Shown here one piece after another: positions 1 through 7,476 of a stretch of DNA of 34,784 nucleotides. The notes beneath the pieces are model-generated. The model was not told the DNA's origin and did no database searches. It saw only the letters and a list, made by a program, of their open reading frames with translations. The position numbers were made by a program, and so were the translations under genes. The first letter of the stretch is position 1. Every line of letters begins with the position of its first letter. This DNA is from Candidatus Sumerlaeota bacterium (GTDB taxonomy: Bacteria; Bacillota; SLNR01), in NCBI GenBank assembly GCA_007132905.1, contig SLNR01000167.1, positions 1 to 34,784 on the forward strand, in the 5' to 3' direction.

Positions 1-514
1 CCTGCTCGATAGAGCCAAAGAATTAGGTCACGAGGTAATCGGGATTGGCAAGGTCTCCGATATTTTTAACGGTAGAGGGTTTACAGCCAGTATATCGACA
101 AAGAGTAATGAGAAAGGGATAGAGAAAACCATTGAAGTTTTAAGGGAAGGTAGACAGGGGATTGTTTTTGTTAATCTCATTGATTTTGACATGCTCTTTG
201 GCCATAGAAACGATCCTTTTGGCTACGCAGAATCTTTAATTGAATTTGACAGTCAATTGCCGAACATAATCTCAGCGATGAGTTCAAACGATTTGCTAAT
301 GATAACGGCTGATCATGGATGCGATCCCACCAATGAGAACACCGACCATACAAGAGAATTAGTTCCTTTGCTTGTATATGGTGAAATGATCAAACCAGGT
401 GTTGATATTGGCAAAAGAGACTCTTTTAGTGATGTCGCTGCTACTATTGATAAATTATTAAGTTTAAATAAATTTGGACGGGGTAAGGATTTTAGCACAA
501 AAATCATGAAATGA
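1..514 (+). CDS. deoB: Phosphopentomutase, C-terminal part
   Basis: This is the 3' end of a gene that begins before the window; the first complete codon is at base 2. The product interconverts ribose-1-phosphate (or deoxyribose-1-phosphate) with the 5-phosphate, linking nucleoside breakdown to central sugar metabolism in the cytoplasm. About 170 residues are visible. They contain the alkaline-phosphatase-superfamily signatures NLIDFDMLFGHRNDPFGY and ITADHGCDPT followed by TDHTRE, where the Asp and His residues bind the two metal ions. The next gene, a purine nucleoside phosphorylase, starts 9 bases after the stop and makes the ribose-1-phosphate that this enzyme uses, so the two are very probably one operon. 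Confidence 0.96.
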   Translation, partial: LLDRAKELGHEVIGIGKVSDIFNGRGFTASISTKSNEKGIEKTIEVLREGRQGIVFVNLIDFDMLFGHRNDPFGYAESLIEFDSQLPNIISAMSSNDLLMITADHGCDPTNENTDHTRELVPLLVYGEMIKPGVDIGKRDSFSDVAATIDKLLSLNKFGRGKDFSTKIMK

Positions 515-523
515 GGGATTGTT

Positions 524-1342
524 ATGGAAGAGCATTTAAAAGCACAAGAGGCAGCTCATTACTTAGAAAAAGCAGGTATTGGTAAACCTAAAATAGGTGT
601 TATATTGGGTTCTGGATTAGGTAATTTCGCAGATGAAATTGAAGATGCCGTTGAAATCCCATATAAAGAGATTCCTCATTTCCCGGTATCTACTGTCCAG
701 TCTCACAAGGGACAATTTGTCTTCGGCAATCTTTTTGGCAAAGCGGTTTTGGCCATGCAGGGCAGGGTCCATTATTATGAGGGATATACGATGAATCAAG
801 TTATTTTTCCCATCAGAGTAATGCAAAAACTTGGTTTGCCGTCTCTCATCATAACAAATGCAGCTGGAGGGATCAATCGCCACTATAAAACGGGAGATTT
901 TATGCTTATTGCAGATCACATCAACTATCTTGGAACCAATCCATTAATTGGTTCTAATGAACAAGAATTTGGCGAACGTTTTCCAGATATGAGCAGTGCC
1001 TATGATCAACAATGGATTTCTGAAGCGGAGCGAATTGGCAGGGAATCAGAAATTAGCCTCAGAAAAGGTATCTACATTGCTGTCACGGGTCCTAGCTTTG
1101 AAACCCCCGCCGAAATTAGAATGTTTGAAAAAATAGGAGCGGATGCCGTTGGCATGTCAACTGTTCCCGAAGTTATTGCCGCAAATCACATGGGCATAGA
1201 GGTTTTGGGTATCTCATGCATAACCAATATGGCCGCGGGTGTACTGCATCAAAAAATCACTTCAGAAGAAGTCATAGAAACCGCAAAACGCGTAAGGCCC
1301 GATTTCATCCGACTTTTGAAGTCGCTGATTAAAGAGAAGTAG
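524..1342 (+). CDS. punA: Purine nucleoside phosphorylase (trimeric PNP-I type)
   Basis: The 272-residue product cleaves purine nucleosides with phosphate to give the free base and (deoxy)ribose-1-phosphate. The length is normal for the trimeric PNP/MTAP family. Visible motifs are GSGLG near residue 30 (phosphate loop), QSHKGQ, MQGRVHYYEGY, TNAAGGIN, TGPSFETPAEIRM and GADAVGMSTVPEVIAA, the last three lining the base and ribose pocket. It follows deoB by 9 bases, a typical salvage pair. The symbol could also be pupG or deoD-like by other naming schemes; a strict split between guanosine/inosine and other specificities was not attempted. The start ATG has a modest upstream SD (GAGGGA). Confidence 0.95.
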   Translation: MEEHLKAQEAAHYLEKAGIGKPKIGVILGSGLGNFADEIEDAVEIPYKEIPHFPVSTVQSHKGQFVFGNLFGKAVLAMQGRVHYYEGYTMNQVIFPIRVMQKLGLPSLIITNAAGGINRHYKTGDFMLIADHINYLGTNPLIGSNEQEFGERFPDMSSAYDQQWISEAERIGRESEISLRKGIYIAVTGPSFETPAEIRMFEKIGADAVGMSTVPEVIAANHMGIEVLGISCITNMAAGVLHQKITSEEVIETAKRVRPDFIRLLKSLIKEK

Positions 1343-1350
1343 GATTTAAC

Positions 1351-1379
1351 TTGTTTATTTTTCAAGATTTGCATATAAT
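1351..1379 (+). promoter_or_regulatory. Sigma-A-type promoter for the site-2 protease / scp genes
   Basis: A TTGTTT box at 1351-1356 and a perfect TATAAT at 1374-1379 are separated by 17 bases. Predicted transcription start is near 1386, about 47 bases before the chosen start codon. The site lies in the gap between the nucleoside phosphorylase and the protease gene. Confidence 0.55.
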
Positions 1380-1432
1380 GGGTGTATTCGAAACTGAAAA
1401 TGGAGAAGAAAGATGATGTTGGAGGTTTGAGA

Positions 1433-2059
1433 ATGAACATTTCAGATATGATTTTAGCTATTCCTGCTCTTATGATTAGTTTGGCCTTTCACGAATATGC
1501 CCATGCGAAGGCAGCTGATTGGCAAGGAGATCCCACCCCAAGACGAGCCGGACGTCTTACCTTAAATCCGATATCCCATATTGATCCGATAGGTTTAGTT
1601 GTATTCTGGCTATTTCGTTTTGGTTGGGCAAAACCAGTTCCTGTTAATCCATTTCTTTTCAGAAATCGGCGCTACGGGGATGTTATTGTATCAATAGCCG
1701 GGCCGGCCACAAATTTTATTTTAGCCTTTATCGCCGTGTTCATTTTTAGGAGCGGGATTGCTGCCTTTAATCCTGCTTTACAAACTGTTTTCGCACTGCT
1801 GATTATCTACAATCTTTCTTTTGGGATATTTAACTTGCTTCCCATCCCTCCGTTAGACGGCTCCCATGTCCTAAAGGGCTTTCTTCCGGAGAGTCTTAAA
1901 AGTAAGTATCAACAAATTGAATCATTTAGTATGATCATTCTAATCGTTTTGTTGTGGACCGGCATAATAGGACGCATTTTGGGTCCTGCAGTATATTCAG
2001 TCATTGACCTTTTTGATTCTATCGCTTTTAGCTTTTTCCGATTAGTGGGGTTATTTTAG
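1433..2059 (+). CDS. Site-2 protease family membrane metalloprotease
   Basis: The 208-residue integral membrane protein belongs to the M50/site-2 protease family of Bacillus YwhC type. The zinc motif HEYAH (HExxH) lies about residues 20-24 in the first hydrophobic helix, and the second zinc-ligand motif NLLPIPPLDGS is in a later helix. Several further hydrophobic segments follow. It probably cuts membrane substrates within the bilayer, but no substrate is evident. I chose ATG 1433 because GGAGG at 1421-1425 lies a good distance upstream. An in-frame ATG at 1382 would lie at the predicted transcription start and has no ribosome site. In many Bacillota this family sits just before scpA, as here. 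Confidence 0.9.
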   Translation: MNISDMILAIPALMISLAFHEYAHAKAADWQGDPTPRRAGRLTLNPISHIDPIGLVVFWLFRFGWAKPVPVNPFLFRNRRYGDVIVSIAGPATNFILAFIAVFIFRSGIAAFNPALQTVFALLIIYNLSFGIFNLLPIPPLDGSHVLKGFLPESLKSKYQQIESFSMIILIVLLWTGIIGRILGPAVYSVIDLFDSIAFSFFRLVGLF

Positions 2060-2082
2060 CGAAACTGCAGGTGGCGGATATC

Positions 2083-2850
2083 ATGAGTTATGAAATAAAA
2101 ACAGAAGTTTTTGAAGGGCCAATGGATTTATTGATTCACTTAATTAAAAAGAACGAGGTAGATATTTCCGACATTCCCATTGGCAAGATAACACAACAGT
2201 ATATGGATTATCTTTATTCACTAGAGCAGCTAGATCTTGAAATAGCGAGTTCTTTTATAGTTATGGCAGCAACGCTAATAAGCATCAAAGTAAAGATGTT
2301 GCTGCCGCAAAAAAAGTTACAAAAAGATGATGAAAAAGCAGAAGAGGAAATTGAGGAGGACCCAAGGGCTGAACTAGTTCGGCGTTTGATTGAATACCGA
2401 AAATTTAAAGAAGCGGCAAAGAATCTAGAAGGAAAAGAGTATGAACGGTCTTTTGTTTATGTCTGTAAAAGTTCGTCTCTGGAAATTAATAGGAAATATA
2501 TTACAACAAAAAACAAAGACGGGCTTGAGGCAGTACACCTGCACCAAGCCTATCTACATTTGTGGGAAAGCGTAGTTTCAAACAATGAAGCGGTGGTAAT
2601 TTATCGAGAAGAAATCCCTGTACAAGAAAAAATTGAGGAGATACTGCATCTTCTTTTTACTGCTGAGAAAAAGTTGTCTTACTCTAAGCTTATTATTGAT
2701 CCACAAAACAAGCATGAAAAAATCGTTACTTTTCTCGCCCTGTTAGAGTTAGCAAAAGGGAAATACATACATCTTCATCAGGATGATAATTTCTTTGAGA
2801 TCAATATTACCAAGAGCAACCAGGAGGGTAAGACATCAGTCCATGGATAA
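2083..2850 (+). CDS. scpA: Segregation and condensation protein A
   Basis: The 255-residue kleisin subunit bridges SMC heads and pairs with ScpB in the SMC-ScpAB complex that compacts and segregates the chromosome. The N-terminus has the family signature FEGPMDLLIHLIKKNEVDI followed by IPIGKITQQYMDYL. An acidic linker occupies about residues 85-98, and a C-terminal winged-helix region (about residues 180-250) binds the SMC head. ATG 2083 is chosen over GTG 2071 because the SD-like AGGTGG at 2069-2074 is well placed only for 2083. The gene overlaps scpB by 8 bases, indicating translational coupling. Confidence 0.95.
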   Translation: MSYEIKTEVFEGPMDLLIHLIKKNEVDISDIPIGKITQQYMDYLYSLEQLDLEIASSFIVMAATLISIKVKMLLPQKKLQKDDEKAEEEIEEDPRAELVRRLIEYRKFKEAAKNLEGKEYERSFVYVCKSSSLEINRKYITTKNKDGLEAVHLHQAYLHLWESVVSNNEAVVIYREEIPVQEKIEEILHLLFTAEKKLSYSKLIIDPQNKHEKIVTFLALLELAKGKYIHLHQDDNFFEINITKSNQEGKTSVHG

Positions 2851-3403
2851 AACACATGTTAAAGCGGCTGCTGAAGCAGTGCTCTTTGCCAGCGAACAAC
2901 CAATAAACATAAAAAGTCTTGCATCCATTCTTGAAATAAGTGAAAAAGAAGCAAAATGGGTTCTTGAGGAAATCAAGGCTTTTTATGAGAACAGAGAAGC
3001 AGGAGTACAATTGAGTCAACTGGCCGATGGGTATTTATTCACAACAAAAGAGGCCTATGCCGCGTATATCGAAAAATCATTAAATGAAAGCAGATCCGCA
3101 TCTCTATCCTATGCTGCCTTAGAAACACTTTCCGTCATAGCGTACAAACAACCAGTTACTAGAAATGAGATTGAGAGGATTCGCGGCGTTAATGTGGATA
3201 GAACAGTTGCAACTCTACTTGAAAGGCAGCTTATCAAAGAAGCAAGTAGGATGGATGCTCCGGGCAGACCCATCTTATATGGCACAACACAGCACTTTTT
3301 GGTTTATTTTGGCCTCAATTGTTTAGAAGATCTTCCTGACCTGCCAAAAGACGCCGAGGTGATGATAGAAGAAGAAGAAGAAGAAAAAGAAAATGGAGAA
3401 TGA
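2843..3403 (+). CDS. scpB: Segregation and condensation protein B
   Basis: The 186-residue partner of ScpA is made of two winged-helix domains. Typical features are AAAEAVLFASEQPI at the start, ALETLSVIAYKQPVTRNEIERIRGV in the middle and the GRPILYGTT turn. The tail is a run of glutamates encoded by a GAA/GAG tract, common in this family. The start overlaps the end of scpA (ATGGATAA). The SD AGGAGGG at 2821-2827 is about 15 bases away, longer than usual, so re-initiation after ScpA translation probably helps. In many Bacillota rluB follows closely; here it is about 7 kb downstream. Confidence 0.95.
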   Translation: MDKTHVKAAAEAVLFASEQPINIKSLASILEISEKEAKWVLEEIKAFYENREAGVQLSQLADGYLFTTKEAYAAYIEKSLNESRSASLSYAALETLSVIAYKQPVTRNEIERIRGVNVDRTVATLLERQLIKEASRMDAPGRPILYGTTQHFLVYFGLNCLEDLPDLPKDAEVMIEEEEEEKENGE

Positions 3404-3407
3404 GCTG

Positions 3408-3436
3408 AGCTGATATCTGAAAATCAGCTTAATTTT
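3408..3436 (+). terminator. Candidate intrinsic terminator after scpB
   Basis: A 7-bp stem (AGCTGAT at 3408-3414 with ATCAGCT at 3423-3429, 8-base loop) is followed by TAATTTTT. It lies just after the scpB stop and would separate the scp genes from the accessory block. Confidence 0.55.
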
Positions 3437-3525
3437 TCACTTGTGAAAGTAAAAGGGAAACGGCAGGATTTTCTTTTCAATTCAAGAAAGGGATAATACA
3501 TAGTAACAAGGAGGGAGTGATCGTC

Positions 3526-4185
3526 GTGAAACTCTTTGATGATATATATCTTGTGGCCGGAGCTGAATTAGATTCAGACCCGGGAGACGCTAACACTTAT
3601 TTAATAGACGGTGGACAGAAACTTGTTTTAATTGATTCGGGAGGAGGTTACAACGTAGAGGGTTTATACAGGGAAATGGGAAAAGATGGTTTTGATAAGA
3701 GTCATATTGATATGATTATCAATACTCACTGCCACTTTGATCATACGGGCGGAAATTACCAGATTCGAAAAGACACCGGTTGTAAAACAGCCATTCATGA
3801 AACAGAAGTTGAAGCTATCGAAAAAGATACAGAGCTGACCGTATCTGATCTTTGGGGACATGATTTGACTCCCTGTCCCGTAGATCGAGAGTTAAAGGGC
3901 AATGAAGAGTTGGCCGTGGGAAAACATATACTAAAGCTTGTTCATGTTCCTGGACACTCTCCGGGCAGCACTGTGATCACGATGGAACAGGCCGGGAAAA
4001 AGATGGTTTTTATCGGAGACTGCCTTGCCCTGCTTAATCTTCCCGGAGAGAGCAAAAGTGATCTTCGGTCTTCTTTGCAAAAACTTATTGAAATGGAGCC
4101 TGATGTTTTATTGACTGGTCATGAAGGACCGATCGTCACTAATCCGAAAGAATTTTTAAAAGAACATTTGGATATTGTACTGTAG
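3526..4185 (+). CDS. Metallo-beta-lactamase-fold hydrolase
   Basis: The 219-residue cytoplasmic protein belongs to the glyoxalase II/MBL-fold superfamily. The binuclear metal motif THCHFDHTGG places H68, H70, D72 and H73. A later VPGHSPGS supplies another His, FIGDC the bridging Asp, and TGHEGP a C-terminal His. Such proteins cleave thioesters, phosphodiesters or lactones; the substrate is not deducible. GTG 3526 is chosen because AAGGAGGG (3508-3515) lies 10 bases upstream, whereas GTG 3517 would be only one base from it. It is the first gene of the block between scpB and rluB and may or may not belong functionally with the B12/PLP cluster. Confidence 0.85.
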   Translation: MKLFDDIYLVAGAELDSDPGDANTYLIDGGQKLVLIDSGGGYNVEGLYREMGKDGFDKSHIDMIINTHCHFDHTGGNYQIRKDTGCKTAIHETEVEAIEKDTELTVSDLWGHDLTPCPVDRELKGNEELAVGKHILKLVHVPGHSPGSTVITMEQAGKKMVFIGDCLALLNLPGESKSDLRSSLQKLIEMEPDVLLTGHEGPIVTNPKEFLKEHLDIVL

Positions 4186-4331
4186 AAGTGTTATCGTTAA
4201 TGGTCTTTTTCGTCTAGCCTAAGAAACAAAACCGAGATTAAAAATGAGAAGATGTAGAAAAAGAATATATAATTGGCAGGATTTATCTATTTTAAACCGA
4301 ATGTTGAACAAATTAATTTTTTATACAGTGG

Positions 4332-4350
4332 TGCTCATCAATGATGAGTA
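4332..4350. promoter_or_regulatory. Palindrome upstream of the B12/PLP gene cluster (operator candidate)
   Basis: CTCATC (4334-4339) and GATGAG (4343-4348) form a perfect inverted repeat around the 3-base centre AAT, with one more outer T-A pair at 4332/4350. It sits 21 bases before the start of the 148-aa protein gene. A dimeric repressor such as the FCD-family regulator encoded at 6448 could bind here; this is inference from position and symmetry. Confidence 0.35.
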
Positions 4351-4370
4351 TAACAGAAAGGGGGAGTCTA

Positions 4371-4817
4371 ATGGGGAAAGATCCATATGAATCCGGTCTG
4401 CTTAAGAAAAGCCCTTACGTTTCCAAAGAAACTGTGTTTGCTAAAGTGGTGGCAATTTTGGATTTTGCTTCTGAAGAAAGGGGACTTAAATTGATTAGTC
4501 AGCCTTCCAGGGCAGTCCGCGAAGGAGATGTACACGAACTTATTATTACCAGCGATAAAAGTGCCTCGCCCGGCGGCTGTGTCAATGAAGTTTCCTATAT
4601 CGCGTTTGTTAAAGTCCAAAACAGCGGTGTTATCCTCAAAAATGATGTTGTTAAGCACAATGGCAAAAGAATGGGAACTTTGGCTGGTTTTGATGAAACC
4701 CATATGCCTAATCATCAAAATATTCTGCTGTACTCACCGGATAGAATTTCAAGCCGTCAACTAGGAATACAATTGGGAGATATGATCTCTTTTGGAATGG
4801 AAAACGAAAATAAATAA
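4371..4817 (+). CDS. Conserved-looking protein of unknown function, first gene of the B12/PLP cluster
   Basis: The 148-residue product is soluble, with no signal peptide or membrane segment. I do not recognise a domain of known function. Conserved-looking features are the central SPGGCVNEVSY, with a single Cys in a glycine-rich turn, the GDVHELIIT strand, and a C-terminal ISSRQLGIQLGDMISFG. The alternation of beta strands suggests a compact beta-rich fold. ATG 4371 has the SD AAAGGGGGAG at 4357-4366; an upstream ATG at 4341 lacks one. The PLP enzyme starts 18 bases after its stop, so the two are almost certainly co-translated. A role as small subunit or substrate-handling partner of that enzyme is possible but unproven. 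Confidence 0.75.
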   Translation: MGKDPYESGLLKKSPYVSKETVFAKVVAILDFASEERGLKLISQPSRAVREGDVHELIITSDKSASPGGCVNEVSYIAFVKVQNSGVILKNDVVKHNGKRMGTLAGFDETHMPNHQNILLYSPDRISSRQLGIQLGDMISFGMENENK

Positions 4818-4835
4818 TGGCAGGAGGTTGGTAAA

Positions 4836-6299
4836 ATGAGTGATTTTACATTTAAGTATCAGATGTATAAAAGTTTACAAGAAAACATACCCAATATCTA
4901 TGAGGACTTGCGGAAAGAAGCAAATGAGATTGGAATACCCCATGATCTCAAAGGGCGGTTCGGTTTGACGGGTGCAATCTCGGGATGCCCCGCCCCTCTT
5001 AGAAAAGACATCATGGAAGCTGGCGAAAAAACGGCAACTCAAGTTATTCCATTGAAAAACATGGTAGATGAAATAAGAGAGATTGTTAAAAGTGTATATG
5101 GTGACGAATATGATGCTGCTCCATTAAGTACATGTGAGGCGGGATTGTGGGTGTCTTTTGATTCCCTCTGCACACCGCCCATGCAGGGACGGGGAGATAA
5201 CTATAGAACCCGATATATCGCTCCTTATGAAAAACACCTTCATCACCAAGGAAGTTATGGACGGCCTTATCCACCCAAATATAAGGATATTTTTGCCGAT
5301 CGTGGTTCAACTTCCGGAGAGCTGGGGTTTGCCGGAAAAAGACAAGAAAACATGGACGCAGTGATAGTTCCTCTGGTAGGAGCTAATTATGATGTGCACG
5401 GGATTAAATATCACCCGGTTCCCCTTCTGAGCGAAGTGGACGCGGAGGCTTCAGGAAAGCGGATCAGTGATATTGTGCAGATGCATCAGAACATGGTCAC
5501 CGGTTTTACTTCTTTAGGTTATGATACGCCCGGGTATGGCTACAAAGATAAAGATGCGGACGGTACACCTGTTTTACAAAAGAAAATTGCCGAAGAAGCA
5601 CATAAGCTGAATGTTCCGTACATTATCGACAATGCCTGGGGAATTCCCTTTGTAGGGACAGATATCCGGAAAACAGGTGCCGATGTGATGATATTCAGCA
5701 TGGATAAAGCTACCGGAGCACCAACTAGCGGATTAATCATCGGCAAAGAAGATGTCATGGTGTCAATCAGAAGAGCATTGGGCATGCACGGTGAGCGCTG
5801 GGGAACTCCCAATTCATATGGAAAAGCTGCCTATGTAGGCTTTGATCCGGGCAAAGAGGCTTTAGCGGGCCAAATAGCAGCACTCCAAGTGCTCCGTGAC
5901 CAGCCGGATGTCCTTAAACAACCTGTTGATGACATGTTTGAAATTATCAAGGACGAGTTTTCAAAGATCCATCCAGATCTGCAAAAAGGGATCATAATTT
6001 CTAAAACTTACAACTCGACAGCGATTGAAGTAAATTATGAAGGAACATGGTCTGAGGGTCATATGGGCATCCCCATATTTACGATTGAAGATATGTATTC
6101 AGGAACGAACCTGTTCCAATCAGGCTTGGCACAAATGGGAATCATTCCTACTGTTGCCTACGACGCCAACATTTTCATTTCACCGGGGTTGGGAACAACA
6201 GATGAGCATGGCCAAGTTGTGGAAGAGAAAGCTAGAAAGGCCGTGCGCGGCCTGGTGAGGACGATGGAAATTGTCTCTGAGTATGCAGGAATAATCTAG
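4836..6299 (+). CDS. Fold-type-I PLP-dependent enzyme of unassigned reaction
   Basis: The 487-residue protein has the hallmarks of the aspartate aminotransferase fold. IIDNAWG supplies the Asp that pairs with the pyridine nitrogen (D265). FSMDKATGAPTSG follows 26 residues later, with the probable Schiff-base lysine K291 and a glycine-rich turn. The layout resembles the SelA/SepSecS and cysteine-desulfurase-like branches more than classical transaminases. The N-terminal GRFGLTGAISGCPAPL and the GRGDNYRTRYIAPYEKH segment are distinctive and may form the substrate pocket. I cannot assign the reaction. It has a strong SD (AGGAGG) and lies 18 bases after the 148-aa gene. Its genomic partners are a cobalamin-dependent mutase and a P-loop NTPase, so a role in amino-acid rearrangement or breakdown is the leading inference. 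Confidence 0.85.
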   Translation: MSDFTFKYQMYKSLQENIPNIYEDLRKEANEIGIPHDLKGRFGLTGAISGCPAPLRKDIMEAGEKTATQVIPLKNMVDEIREIVKSVYGDEYDAAPLSTCEAGLWVSFDSLCTPPMQGRGDNYRTRYIAPYEKHLHHQGSYGRPYPPKYKDIFADRGSTSGELGFAGKRQENMDAVIVPLVGANYDVHGIKYHPVPLLSEVDAEASGKRISDIVQMHQNMVTGFTSLGYDTPGYGYKDKDADGTPVLQKKIAEEAHKLNVPYIIDNAWGIPFVGTDIRKTGADVMIFSMDKATGAPTSGLIIGKEDVMVSIRRALGMHGERWGTPNSYGKAAYVGFDPGKEALAGQIAALQVLRDQPDVLKQPVDDMFEIIKDEFSKIHPDLQKGIIISKTYNSTAIEVNYEGTWSEGHMGIPIFTIEDMYSGTNLFQSGLAQMGIIPTVAYDANIFISPGLGTTDEHGQVVEEKARKAVRGLVRTMEIVSEYAGII

Positions 6300-6305
6300 C
6301 AGAAC

Positions 6306-6338
6306 TGGCCAGCTGATTTGAACGACATCGGCTGGCCA
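6306..6338 (+). terminator. 12-bp hairpin after the PLP enzyme gene
   Basis: Bases 6306-6317 pair with 6327-6338 (one G-T wobble) around a 9-base loop, just 6 bases after the stop codon. The G+C-rich stem suits a terminator, but the following sequence has only a weak T tract (ACTTACATATTT). It could instead be an RNA-processing element or an operator for the regulator gene downstream. Confidence 0.4.
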
Positions 6339-6447
6339 ACTTACATATTTGACATAGCGGTGCAGCCTTATTCCATCTGGAGGAAGTTCTCCCTTTATTT
6401 ACCCTTTTTATTTTTTTATCAGCATCGCCAGGATAGGGGGTGAATAT

Positions 6448-7191
6448 ATGCTTTCAAAAAAGCAAGAGCAAGAACACCACGTCTTAAGAGCATTGAATAA
6501 TTCCAAAGAGCCTATTGGCTCGGGTGGTATCTGCGAAGAGCTGCGGTTATCCGGTTATGAAACGAGCGAAGCCACAGCCGGACGGCTTTTAAGAGGTTAT
6601 GACCAGCAGGGATTTACCTATCGTGTAGGCTATCGCGGGCGTCGATTAACAGATAAAGGAAAGGCGAGACTTGAAGAGCTAAACATGGAAAAGGAGCGGG
6701 CCCGTTTTGGAAATGAATTGATCAATACCCTTAAAGCGCAGAACCGGGAAGAGCTGATCGATATTTTGATTGCCCGTCGGGTCATCGAAAAGGAGACGGC
6801 CAGACTAGCAGCTCTTAATGCTTCCTCAAAAGACTATGAACAGCTGCGAAAAATTGTTGCACGTCACGATACTTTGAATCAAAAGGGGCGAGGAGGGGCA
6901 GAAGAAGATATACAGTTCCACCGATTAATCGGAAAAATGGCCGGAAATAAGGTGCTTATGGCTGCTATGGATTTAATCCGGCAAGACGGCCAGTTATCTC
7001 CTGTTTTCGAATATATTAGAAAGCATGTGAAAAGCAGTGTTGTTTCAGACCATAAGAAAATCCTGCATGCGATTGAAAGTAAAAAACCGGACCGAGCTGA
7101 AGTGGCTATGATTGAGCATATAAACAATATTATTGAAGATGTGGAAGAATACTGGTCTTCTGCTGACAGATCTAAGTACGCCAGTCTTTAA
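6448..7191 (+). CDS. Transcriptional regulator: RNase R/NrpR-type winged helix fused to an FCD ligand domain
   Basis: The 247-residue protein has an N-terminal DNA-binding region (about residues 1-72). Its pattern, LRALNNSKEPIGSGGICEEL then SEATAGRLLRGYDQQGFTYR and GRRLTDKGKARLEEL, resembles the HTH_12 winged helix of NrpR-like regulators rather than a GntR domain. Residues about 85-240 form an FCD-type all-helical ligand domain with the metal-binding pattern D154/H158 (DIQFH), H202 (SDHKKIL) and H224 (EHINN). FCD domains usually sense small organic acids. It lies inside the B12/PLP cluster between the PLP enzyme and the mutase, so it probably controls these genes in response to the substrate or a product. 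The SD is GGGGGTG before ATG 6448. Confidence 0.85.
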   Translation: MLSKKQEQEHHVLRALNNSKEPIGSGGICEELRLSGYETSEATAGRLLRGYDQQGFTYRVGYRGRRLTDKGKARLEELNMEKERARFGNELINTLKAQNREELIDILIARRVIEKETARLAALNASSKDYEQLRKIVARHDTLNQKGRGGAEEDIQFHRLIGKMAGNKVLMAAMDLIRQDGQLSPVFEYIRKHVKSSVVSDHKKILHAIESKKPDRAEVAMIEHINNIIEDVEEYWSSADRSKYASL

Positions 7192-7224
7192 CTAAGCTTT
7201 GGAAATCATAAAGAGGTGATCAAT

Positions 7225-7449
7225 TTGAACAGGACACTCAAAAATTCACTCATTGACGCCATCGATGTGGAAACTTTTATCTCGTGCTCGAATGAAGAAG
7301 AGGCAAAAAACATCATGCTATCTTTTCTCAAAGAAATAGGCTTTGTGGATTCTGATATCGTGTTTGTTGAACACCAGGGCTTAGGAGCACGGGTAAGAGC
7401 TAGAGGATATGCTTATAAGCCTGGCGATACATATGGATGGTTAGAATGA
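7225..7449 (+). CDS. Small 74-aa protein preceding the cobalamin-dependent mutase
   Basis: The product is a short soluble protein without Cys-rich, membrane or signal features beyond a single Cys. It has an acidic helical first half (SNEEEAKNIMLSFLKEIGF) and a C-terminal strand/turn region rich in Gly and Arg (HQGLGARVRARGYAYKPG). I do not recognise the family; it does not look like the small ornithine aminomutase subunit OraS or the B12-binding small subunit of glutamate mutase. The chosen TTG start has the extended SD AGAGGTGATC ending just upstream; GTG 7216 lies inside that SD. Only 27 bases separate its stop from the chosen mutase start, so it may be a small subunit or assembly partner. 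Confidence 0.65.
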   Translation: MNRTLKNSLIDAIDVETFISCSNEEEAKNIMLSFLKEIGFVDSDIVFVEHQGLGARVRARGYAYKPGDTYGWLE

Positions 7450-7476
7450 ATTATTTTGAATCAGGGGGTGATGAAA

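Noticed and set aside
3366-3400. GAA/GAG repeat at the end of scpB as a functional repeat
   Set aside because: It simply encodes the glutamate-rich tail common in ScpB.
4304-4327. TTGAAC and TATACA upstream of the B12/PLP cluster as a promoter
   Set aside because: The spacing is 12 bases, too short for a sigma-A promoter.
6349-6377. TTGACA at 6349-6354 as a promoter for the regulator
   Set aside because: No acceptable -10 box occurs at 16-18 bases; the nearest TATTCC is only 14 bases away.
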